Positions 20,936 through 30,140 of a stretch of DNA of 64,000 nucleotides are shown here, piece after piece. The DNA lies in contig NW_026907788.1 in NCBI RefSeq assembly GCF_033807575.1, positions 186,001 through 250,000 of the forward strand. The letters run 5' to 3'. The stretch comes from Cydia pomonella. Its lineage: Eukaryota; Arthropoda; Insecta; Lepidoptera; Tortricidae. Numbering within the stretch: position 1 is the first letter of the stretch; each line of letters starts with the position of its first letter. Position numbers and translations under genes: made by a program. The notes beneath the pieces are model-generated. The model searched no databases. It was not told the DNA's origin and worked only from the letters and a program-made list of their open reading frames with translations.

Positions 20936-21879
20936 AATGAAAAAAAATCTATTCCTTACATTTTATTCATAGATTTTTATAGCAACTATATTGTTGCCAT
21001 AAAAATGTATATACATAAACGCATTATTTCATCGTCAAAATAGCAATTTTCTTGTTTTCCATATCTCATTAATGCTTCGTGATCGCGATCGTGACGTCAT
21101 GATCACGTACCGTTTGGCAACGTTTAGTAACGGGCGTTTTGTGCGATGTGTACGATTTTCAAACTTTAACTGTCACTTTTGAATTTTGTATTGATTGATT
21201 GCAATCGCTCCTTTATAGAAATTTAATGCTCAAAAGAAGCCACATCGACTAATACATTTAAAAAAACGTATTGTTAATCATAATCGGCCTCCATCTCGAG
21301 TTTGTTAGCGGAGTTTGCGTTCTGAAGAACAACTGTGATAAAATATACGATCCGGTGCGTTATGCGTTAATTCCCAAGTTACTATATGTAATTAGATTAG
21401 CGCACTGCGGCACCTGTTTCCTGCTGATATGTATAGTAAAATTTGTAAGGATTTTAAACGATTTTATACACGCAAGAGCAAATTAAACGGGTCACATTAC
21501 ATGGGAATTTTACTATTTTTTCTACTCCTCTAATGTATTTGTAATTTTTATATTTATGAACACTAATATATTAACATAAATGATAGGTTTGAAGAAAATT
21601 CTATATTGTATATTCCTCATAATAGTACGTGTGCTTTAAATTCGTTAAAACGATACTGCGATTAATGGCTACCAACCTAACAAATCAAAATTAATAGTTC
21701 AAACATTGCTGCAAAACACAAACTATTTATTATGTCATCAACGTCTAGTGAACCGTAGTGATTATATGCTCTTTGTAGTGAACATCAATTAAAAACAATT
21801 TTCACCATAGACAATGTTTTTTATTTTGACATATTCCGCGCTTGTAAAATTAATTTTGCATTTTACTTATAAGTCAGTA
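20936..21879. other. Unassigned AT-rich sequence
   Basis: A 71-residue frame at 21271-21486 has no recognisable features. Nothing supported. Confidence 0.3.
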
Positions 21880-22271
21880 AACACCCCTATAATGGAACAG
21901 GCACCAGTAATGGGATGGTATAGACAAATCCTGTAAAACAAGTATTTACCATCAGTTTTTAATCGCTGGCAACATTTTACCATTAACAAGAGCCAAAGAG
22001 CTGATTAAGTTTAATTTTTCATTGATATTTCTTAGTTTGAAAATTAATGGCGCCATACATCCTATGACTGGAGCAAAAAACCATAGTTTTAATTGGTTAA
22101 TAATATTGAAACCGATTGAAGTAGCTTTCATTAAATACATATAAAATATAAAGGACGAATTGGACATTCAACTTTTAAAGCATAAAGCGGTAGAAATTTC
22201 ACAGATGTCGGTGAAATATCAAAAGTACTCCAAATTTTCTCTTAAATGTCCCATGATTGGTGCCGTTAACA
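21880..22271. repeat. Repeat H, copy 1 (unclassified)
   Basis: It runs from ACCCCTATAATGGAACAGG to CATGATTGGTGCCGTTAACA. The motif TCCCATGATTGGTGCC, or its inverse, occurs near both ends and once inside. Collinear with 38799-39435. In both copies the minus strand keeps a 71-codon frame starting MSNSSF and ending LPAIKN; a similar plus-strand reading is also partly open, so coding strand and function are uncertain. Confidence 0.6.
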
Positions 22272-22783
22272 TAGTCCTAGAAAAAGTATTGTATTCAACG
22301 TTGTATAAGTAGGTCAAAAAATGCTCGTGACGTACGTGTTCCTACGCCTGCGGCTCCGGCTCACATTGTATCCCACGCCACTCACCTTTATTGACCCTTT
22401 TTATACAATGGTTGCGTAAAATACTATTATTTACCTTTTTGGTATATCTTTTACAGCTACTATTGCCTATCAGTAATTTAAATACGAACCAATTCTTCTG
22501 AGAATAATTAATTAGTAAAACCGATTTGTTCAACCTTTGCAAAATGTAGTATTTATAGATACATTAACAAAAAAAAGTAATTAAAATCTAAATTTTCTGT
22601 TAATTTATTTGTTCAAGTAGGTTGTTATTTAGTTGTTTTTAAAGTATATATTTTAATTAATAAGCAAATTTTATCTTGAAAAGAATCATTGTCAACATGT
22701 TTAAGGCTAACGCAGGGACGCTTTCTATACAGATTTTCATACATTGATCACTATGCGAGTTTGACAGCAATATAATTACTTTT
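22272..22783. other. Unassigned AT-rich sequence
   Basis: No gene or defined repeat seen. Confidence 0.3.
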
Positions 22784-23047
22784 GCCGACCGGTTTGGCCT
22801 AGTGGGTAGTGACCCTGCCTACGAAGCTGATGGTCCCGGGTTCAAATCCTAGTAGGGCATTTATTTATTCGTGTGATGAGCATGGATATTTGTTCCTGAG
22901 TCATGGGTGTTTTCTATGTATTTAAGTATTTATATATTATATATATCGTTGTCTAAGTACCCTCAACACAAGCGTTATTGAGCTTACTGTGGGACTTGGT
23001 CAATTTGTGTAATAATGTCCCATAATATTTATTTATTTATTTATTTT
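22784..23047 (+). mobile_element. SINE-A, full length, tRNA-derived
   Basis: The head has box A-like TTGGCCTAGTGGG and box B GGTTCAAATCC. The body includes GAGTCATGGGTGTTTTCTAT and TTACTGTGGGACTTGGTCAA, and the tail is (TTTA)n. It is the most frequent SINE in the window. Confidence 0.85.
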
Positions 23048-23170
23048 GCGCGTACAATAGAGATAGCAACAGGTGGTTTCATTTACGAAAATCTTCTGGA
23101 AAACGTCTCTTCTTTACCCTGTAGTGTCAGTATACTCGTAAATACCAATTTGCAAATGATAAACAGGCCA

Positions 23171-23313
23171 ATTCGAGTTTTAGTTATTGAATCTCATTCA
23201 AATATGATACTGATCAGTGATCTGTCATTGTCAAAAGTGACATTTTTGTATTCGAGTTTCAGTTATTTGATCTCATTTAGATATGCTACTGATCTGTCAG
23301 TATCAAAAGTGAC
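23171..23313. repeat. Two-unit tandem duplication
   Basis: ATTCGAGTTTTAGTTATTGA to GTCAAAAGTGAC (23171-23242) repeats with changes at 23250-23313. Confidence 0.65.
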
Positions 23314-23572
23314 GTTTACGGTTGAAGGTTGACATAATGCGCAATTAAGCAGATCCTCTAAAAGAGGATTGGAACCATCTCATATTGGAATGACGTCGGA
23401 TCCATGTTAGATCAGTATTTTTTTACATTATATTGTTGGAATTCGCCTGAAAGGGTCAGTCGAAGCCAAGTGGCAAATAAATTCACGCTCCCTTCAACAT
23501 TAACACAAATAAACAAAGTTAAATTCCTTGAGTAACTGCAAAACCCACGTCCATGTTGAATATTTAATGTAC

Positions 23573-23765
23573 CTCCTTGGGCACGGGCAACGGGCATTGC
23601 CGATAAATCCTTAAGATGCGCATTCATTACCATTATAGCCATTGGAACATCATTGGAATATCCTTTCGATTCGGGTAAAAGCTTTTGGTAATACATTACG
23701 AGCAAAATATGTTTTTGTATGAATAGGTATTTTCTTGTAAATATCTGCCTGGTAACGATATAGCC
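23573..23765 (-). CDS. Candidate host exon, unrecognised
   Basis: Read on the minus strand, an acceptor (GTTACAG) is followed by 193 bases open in one frame, then a donor (AAGGAG|GTACAT). The translation starts GYIVTRQIFTRKYLF and includes LLPESKGYSNDVPMA and LKDLSAMPVARAQG. I do not recognise the protein. The frame also runs past the donor. The acceptor lies beside a Helitron-like GAGCATAGCTCG palindrome, so it could be chance. Confidence 0.25.
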
Positions 23766-23867
23766 CTGTAACGTATCTCGGCGTAAATGTTATGCGAGCT
23801 ATGCTCGTACACACAAAATACCTGGTCATGCCTGTAAGACCATCAATTGCCCTAATTATTCTGCAGC

Positions 23868-23990
23868 TGCAGCACGGTCGTTTTTGTCACTTGTCACTAT
23901 GTATGTCACTTTCGCACTTACATACTTGTTAGATCGTGACAGGTATAGTGGACAAGTGATAAAAAAAGTAAGCGTGATACAGCCGCTGGT
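23868..23990 (-). mobile_element. MITE Q, diverged copy
   Basis: On the minus strand CAAGTATGTAAGTGCGAAAG and flanking ACTTGTC stretches match the MITE copies at 26415-26540 and 55046-55170. Confidence 0.55.
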
Positions 23991-24721
23991 TAGGATACAA
24001 ATGTAAAAACAGAGTGAAAAGTTATGTTATTCCTGATACGAGTTTCCTGACCTATAGGGCCACCACCCCACACTAGCGTCTCCCGAGCGTCGGCGTCTAG
24101 TCAACTCTATAGCTGCTGCTCGACGCAACCTTGGCGCAACTGCGCAGCGACGCCATTTTCCATAACGCTGACTAGTCTTTTTATACGCAAAACTGTTGTC
24201 AAACGTAATGTTCGAATAAATTAAGTTTAACAAACCAATTTGTCTCTACGTTTCTTTTGCGGAAATATAACTTATCTGGAATCGAAATGAATCATGCGAA
24301 AAATAACATTGGCGAAACAATTATTTTCGCCGAACAATACGAATCGCGGGGACCCATCGTTACTTGCACAAACCATGTAGAAAATTTAAAAATAACATTA
24401 TTCTCCAATATTTATTGACAATATGGCGGTGTGTTCGGGATGCCATTTTATTAAATATTCTTTAAAATGGTCTCATATTTCTGCTACAACAGCTTTTGAT
24501 GATAATTGCATGTTTCTATGTTTTATTTGAAGGGAATAAATAAAAATATATACTTTGATTTAGTTATAGTTATCATCAGTGATCGGCACGGATGGTGCCA
24601 AACCGCGGGTTTCCGAGTAAAAATGTGATTCAAAAACTCGTAAAAAATATTATTTGAAACACTCAATATAATCACTTTTTCTAACAAAATCACTGCATTT
24701 CAGTCATGTCCATTAACAGCA
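23991..24721. other. Unassigned; GC-rich patch at 24055-24170
   Basis: The patch with CACCACCCCACACTAGCG and CAGCGACGCCATTTTCC stands out in base composition from its AT-rich surroundings. It may be part of another MITE, but I found no partner in the window. Confidence 0.35.
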
Positions 24722-24757
24722 GGCTTAGCACATGATCCGCCAATCATGTCCTAGCCC
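24722..24757. mobile_element. Internally deleted relative of the 2724-2857 MITE
   Basis: GGCTTAGCACATGATCCGCC runs straight into CAATCATGTCCTAGCC, so only the outer ~18 bp of each arm remain. Confidence 0.65.
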
Positions 24758-24831
24758 GGCAGGGCTCGAACAAATCATGCCGAAGACGTCAAGCCACTCA
24801 TAGGTGATTTCAAATAGTTTTTTTTTTCATA

Positions 24832-25030
24832 GGTGTTTCTCAGAGCGTTTCAACCGCTGACAGTCTCCTGTTTATGTCGAAGTTCCCCAAGATTGGTATA
24901 CGATTTTTGGTAACGGTAAACTAGTACCTTTCTTATTTAAAATAAACAAAATTGACCCACCGATCTTCTAGAAATTCATCATAAATGTGGGCAGGGGGCT
25001 GTCAGCGGTTGAAAAGCTCTGAGAAACGCC
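24832..25030. mobile_element. 199-bp MITE
   Basis: GGTGTTTCTCAGAGCGTTTC at the left pairs with GAAAAGCTCTGAGAAACGCC at the right. Inner arms AACCGCTGACAG and CTGTCAGCGGTT match exactly. Confidence 0.75.
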
Positions 25031-25254
25031 CATGGAGTGAGCACTATAAGTTTGGCTATACCTCTATGTCTTACAGTAACAAGTTTCGTGAGATTATTTT
25101 ATTCAAGACATCACTCTGTCACCTAAATTCCTTAGAATTATTTACGATTATTTTGTTAGTGCGATATGGTGGTTTAATTAAATACAAATATCACCTGTGT
25201 GCAAAATTACGTCACTTTTGCGTCCTCCGCATGATTTGGTCGAGCCCTGTCCAT

Positions 25255-25466
25255 TAATAAATAATAATAAATCAATAAATAAATATTATAGGACGATATA
25301 TATATAATATGTTATAATTATAAATACTTAAATACATATAAACACCCATGACTCAGAAACAAATATCCGTGTTCATCACACAAATATATGCTCTTACCAG
25401 GATTTGAACCCGGGACCATCAGCTTCATAGGCAGGGTCACTACCCACTAGGCCAGACCGGTCGTCA
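25255..25466 (-). mobile_element. SINE-A, truncated body
   Basis: The minus-strand head (GGCCTAGTGGGTAGTGACCC) and box B (GGTTCAAATCC) are intact. The 3' part before the (TTTA)n tail is shortened. Confidence 0.8.
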
Positions 25467-25887
25467 AATAAATAAACCAAAATAATTCCATAATAGCTAC
25501 ATAAAATACCAAAGCTGGCGAATAATAAATATCAAAAATAACTGCTACGAAAACATAACGCAAAGCATTTCTATTTCATAAGTCTGTACACAATAATCTA
25601 ATTTGTGCATCAACTTTCCTAGTATCCTGTCTCTTTTCCACTTCGTTGAAACATTTCTTACTCATATAAAAACCTCGCTTGAACTGGAGTTGCAGGCCGA
25701 TTTTGATTAAATACTTGGATACTTTCGATCGTATTTTGACACGACCTTGAAAATCGCTCACACTGATTGGAACATGCGGAATAAAGTGAAACTCGTGCAT
25801 GAGATGCGCCCCAATCACCAAGATGATCGTCAAGGTCGTATAAAAAAGAGACGATAAGCATAAAAATATTATTAAATTAGAATCTTT

Positions 25888-26155
25888 TGACGCTGTTTGG
25901 CCTAGTGGGTAGTAACCCTGCCTATGAAGCCGATGGTCCCGGGTTCAAATCCTGGTAAGGGCATTTATTTGTGTGATGAGCACGAATATTTGTTCCTGTT
26001 AAGTATATATATATACATATTATATATATCGTTGTCTGAGTACCCACAATACAAGCCTTCTTGAACTGAGTTATTAGACAAATTCACTAAGCCTTACTTA
26101 GTGAATTTGTCTAATAATGTCCTATAATATTTTTTGTATTATTTTATTTTATTAT
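25888..26155 (+). mobile_element. SINE-A with a remodelled 3' end
   Basis: The head and body match other copies. Where other copies read TGTGGGACTTAGTCAATTTG, this one has a perfect 21-bp hairpin (26071-26117). Confidence 0.8.
26071..26117. repeat. Perfect 21-bp hairpin inside SINE-A
   Basis: TTATTAGACAAATTCACTAA plus G is exactly inverted after a 5-base CCTTA loop. The right arm corresponds to the normal SINE sequence; the left arm is a new inverted copy. Confidence 0.85.
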
Positions 26156-26414
26156 TTAATCTACCTCCTGGAGCTGGAGGGCGACTTCATTTTATAATTG
26201 GTGTTTCGCCTCTTTCATCCATCCATCTCCCTCGTACCTATATGGAGTGTTTTTCAATTTGTAGTCAAATTTTGCGAGGCAAATATATTAAAGATCCTAT
26301 TCCATCTTCCATAGATAATTGACATCGGGGCAAAGAGCATATAATCACTTGATCGGGGGGCCGAGATGTCATTCGTACATCGACAGACGCCGAAGGAAAG
26401 AAAATATGTATCAG

Positions 26415-26540
26415 TAGGGCTAAAATGGTCGGCTCTTTATCATTTGTCACCATGCCTGTCACGTTCTAACAAGTATGTAAGCGCGAAAGTGACGGGCATA
26501 GCGACAAGTGATAAAAATGGAACCATGATGCCACCGCAGG
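26415..26540 (+). mobile_element. MITE Q, copy 1
   Basis: It runs from TAGGGCTAAAATGGTCGGC to CATGATGCCACCGCAGG. Collinear with 55046-55170. Confidence 0.7.
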
Positions 26541-26739
26541 GTGACAAAATCTATGAAAAGTATTTTTATTTAAGTTTCGATTGTCATCTTGACTAGTCAG
26601 GATGTCAGTCAGTCATTTCTACTGATCAGGGGGCGATCAGTCGAAATGTTTGAAATCTTCATTTTTTGTTGCTATACAGGATGTTTTTTAAACTTCGTTA
26701 TTTTCGGGGTATGGCTAAGTACATTTAGGAAATTGATTG

Positions 26740-27172
26740 ACATAGTTATTTCGTTAACATTGTTGTAACACGGACATTATATTTATTTAACCCTTTATGG
26801 GGCAGTGGTCTCAAAAAAGACCACTTATAACATCATCTTATGTGTTTTTTCCTGTACATTTTTTTTCATCTTGTCCGTTAAATCCACCAATAAAATGCAA
26901 TTTATGACATACAAATGACATTTCGAATATCGATCGTCCGAGATAATTGCATTTAGTAGCAAATGTACAAATTCATACTAAACACTAATTAATATGTAAA
27001 CATGCCCTAAGGTCACTTGTTCACGCTCGTTATTAGATAAAAATAAATCATTGATGATCTCCAAAATATAGTTAATTCGAATTCTAGTTTCTATTAGGAA
27101 GTTACTTAATTTAAGCTCAGGAATGCGCCCTTGAAATTAAGGGACTTAAAAAAAACACCGTGTACATTAATG
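26740..27172 (-). repeat. Repeat A, copy 2 (uninterrupted)
   Basis: Inverted relative to the copies at 15968 and 55812. It contains ATGTAAACATGCCCTAAGG and AAAACACCGTGTAC and lacks the LINE insertions. It therefore shows the pre-insertion order of repeat A. Confidence 0.7.
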
Positions 27173-27174
27173 CA

Positions 27175-27360
27175 AGTGAAATACGCTGCTAGAGATAACA
27201 GATCAATAATCGAATTTTTAAGTTCGAATTCCTCCAGGAACGGGCAAAAGCTGAAGAAATTCGGGTCATATTCGCGGATCAATTTTTCATAGACATGTTT
27301 TCTGTGACTCGGCAATTTATCAAACCCATATGTTGCGGGCTTGCACAAAAAATCTGATTA
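27175..27360 (-). CDS. Unrecognised protein fragment running into repeat A
   Basis: On the minus strand the frame reads MCKPATYGFDKLPSHRKHV, then EFELKNSIIDLLSLAAYFTC, before entering repeat A sequence (NVHGVFFKS). The first ~60 codons look protein-like in composition. I cannot name a family, and no splice sites are convincing. It may be a broken host exon, an old transposon gene, or part of repeat A. Confidence 0.2.
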
Positions 27361-27613
27361 TTTATAAAAAAAAACAAAAAGGTACGTGATCCGGCTCGCG
27401 TACGTGCCTTGAATAGTATTAAGCGAAAATGTTAAGTTTATGATTTTTTACGAGAACGTAGCGAGAGTTGCTTTTGCCTGAGAATTTCAATTTGTTGTCG
27501 ATATTCGTTTAACAACTTGTCAATGGTGGTTAGATACCGTCAAGGAATTTGACTTATGTACTATTCCGAAACTTATCACATAAACCAATTCGAACGTACA
27601 CTGACATCAGAAA

Positions 27614-27789
27614 CCCTAGTGTAAATTTATTCGATAGTGTGACGTGACGTTTGCGTGAAGTCTCATTTTGTATGAGATTTAGAAAGCGCGCAAAGCGGGA
27701 CGTTTTGGAAGCTCAAAATCCCATACATAATGAGACTTAACGCAAACGCGTACGTCAAGTCACGGTATCGAATAAATTTACAATAGGGG
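27614..27789. mobile_element. MITE C, copy 2
   Basis: CCCTAGTGTAAATTTATTCG and ATAAATTTACAATAGGGG ends with ACGCAAACGCGTACGTCA inside. The central part is inverted relative to the copies at 7607 and 42832 (AAAGCGGGACGTTTTGGA against TCCAAAACGTCCCGCTT). Confidence 0.75.
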
Positions 27790-27796
27790 TACATTA

Positions 27797-27840
27797 CCCG
27801 TAGTGTAAATTTTTTCGATAGCGAAACGTACGCGTTTGTA
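27797..27840. mobile_element. MITE C, left end only
   Basis: ACCCGTAGTGTAAATTTTTTC and ACGTACGCGTTTG lie seven bases after copy 2 and stop abruptly. Confidence 0.55.
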
Positions 27841-28129
27841 CAAAGTACATCGTAAGTACAAAGTTTCAGAGCAGTCTAGCTAGTCGTTTTAATATGACAG
27901 TCTTGAGTTAATTTGAAATCACTAATTTTCGATAAATCGATGATTATCCAATTAACATTGTGTCATTCATTGATAGTAACTGCTGTATTGCATATTAAGC
28001 ACCTATATAAATAAGTAAAATAAGTTTCTTATTTCTGTTTCTGTTATACATGAAATTCTAGTTTATGTATAATGAGCGTGTTTTTTGCTAAAAATATATT
28101 TCTATTTGCATTTTTTTATAAACCCAATG

Positions 28130-29600
28130 CACTTTGTACTCTGGGGTTACTTACCGAGATGCCATTTTCATCTGCATTCCTGCTGCCATTCACTCGTGAG
28201 TCGTGTCGCTAGGTGCGAGGTGTAAGTAGGGTAAACCGTCTATTACTGGATTTACTGGCCACCCTCCAATTACTGGCCACCTTATACTAAAACGGCTAAA
28301 ATAAGAATTCTATTTATTTATTTACACAATTCAAATAAACTAAATAACTATCGTTCCGATGATTAGCTCAGATTGTGTGATTATTACACAGAATCCCTTT
28401 TAGTATAAGGTGGCCAGTAATTGGAGGGTGGCTAGTAATAGACGGTTTACCCTATGTGAACTGTATAAGTATGAATTTCCGAATCATAGGCTATTATGTG
28501 TTTTTTCTGGGTATTTAAAAACATTCCGTGTACTACCCTACCTAACTTGCCTGCCCTAGTTTTTATACGGATTTTACTAATAAATTTATTACTCGAAAAT
28601 CCCGTAAAAACTTGACTACACTTGACGGGATAGTGATCAAGGTAAATTTAGGAATAAGTTAAAACATGGTTTTATCTTATTACCTATTATTTATTTGTAG
28701 TGACGCTCGCAGACGTTTTTGCTAAATAATTAGTTTATGGTTTTATCTGTTTTATTTCAATAATAAATGAAATTAAATAGGTACTCATCGCTCATCCAAA
28801 GATCGATATTACCCCAGTGCCTAACATTAAATTTTAATCCGCACTTTCTTTTTTCCCTTACAAGAACTCTGAATAGCATGTCTTACAAGTGTCTCTCGAA
28901 AACGATAAGGATATTACTGTTGACTTAGGACCTCAGTCGTAACTACAGCTGTTTGCTGAGGAACTACGCAAGTTTGCTGAGAGTTCAGCCCGTATCAAGT
29001 AGGCTCTAAACGACTCCATGCTCTATTAGGGTTTGATCTTCGACAACATTAATGTACTACGTGTATTTATGTAGCTTTATTTATCTGACCAAATGACGTT
29101 GGTATAAGATGCGTTGGGGTAAATAAAAAATATATTTTTAACGTGCTTTATATTGTGAACACTTACAGAGATGTCATTTTCATTTGCTATTTTTAAGTGC
29201 GTGTGAGGTAAATTTCCAAGTCAAGGGGTATTAGAAATTATACTGCACACTTTCTATAAGTATCTAACTTACCTAATGTGCATAATGAATGCTCATATAA
29301 TACTGGGAATTCATTCGCAGATTTTACTAACTACCTCAGTGCTCTTTAACAATTTTATTCTACACATTTAACATTTAATTTTATTCTACATTTTCTTTCC
29401 ACAAACACCCAGAATAGCATGTCTTACAAATGTCTTTCAAACAATAAGGATTTTACTGTTGACTTAGGGCCTCGATTGAAAACAGATCTGTTTGCTGATG
29501 AGCTATGCATGTTTGCTGACAGATCAGCCCATATCAAGTAGACTCTAGACAACCCCGTGCCCTATTTGATTTTAATATTTGACAACCCTAAACGGCGCCA
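28130..29600. repeat. Old ~0.5-1 kb tandem duplication
   Basis: Blocks around 28155 (GAGATGCCATTTTCATCTGC), 28810 and 28876-29057 recur in order near 29170, 29345 and 29415-29585. Both units contain AATAGCATGTCTTACAA followed by a short frame. The second reads MSYKCLSNNKDFTVDLGP and ends FADRSAHIK with a stop. The first has a frameshift and a stop but keeps FAEELRKFAESSARIK. It could be a duplicated, decayed exon. Confidence 0.55.
28227..28454. mobile_element. 228-bp MITE with ~60-bp inverted ends
   Basis: TAGGGTAAACCGTCTATTAC at the left pairs with GTAATAGACGGTTTACCCTA at the right. Inner arms with CCAATTACTGGCCACC are also inverted. It sits inside the first unit of the tandem duplication and is missing from the second. 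Confidence 0.8.
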
Positions 29601-30140
29601 CAGTTCGGATTCATGCATTATGCAGCACAATTACTGTCATTTGTATTTTATAGTACCTATTTTTTGACTTGTCGATAGGTACAATAAGTCGATAAAAATA
29701 CTTAATATGTTTTTGTTCTCGCTGAGCCGTTTGAAGAGAAACTTTGAGCTTTCGGCAATCTTTTTCTTTATTATCCGATAGAATGTACTTCTATTTTGTG
29801 TCCGACAGTGTTTTGTAAGAATACTTCCTCTTACAAAGCTTATACTTACAACGAAAACCGTATGCAAAAGTAGAAACTTATAATACTTATAGTTATCTCA
29901 CTACTTACGTAGGTACTTATCTGTTTTGTCGTAACACGGAGCCCGATTCAGATTTCATTTTGATACGACCGTAAAGGCAGTTCAATACCATAACTAATTG
30001 TCTCAGTTTATTTATTGCAATAAAATTAAATAAAACTAACTAAATTAAATAATACTATTATGAAATGAAAACTAGTTAAACCTAAAAATAACAAAGGAAA
30101 AATAAAAATATACTTACCTACAAAATAATAATAAACCCAA
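29601..30140 (-). other. 3' flank of the R2-like ORF and unassigned DNA
   Basis: On the minus strand the first ~130 bases after the stop are AT-rich with AATAAA-like signals near 30013-30025. The 3' end of the element cannot be fixed because no target duplication is visible. Confidence 0.4.
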
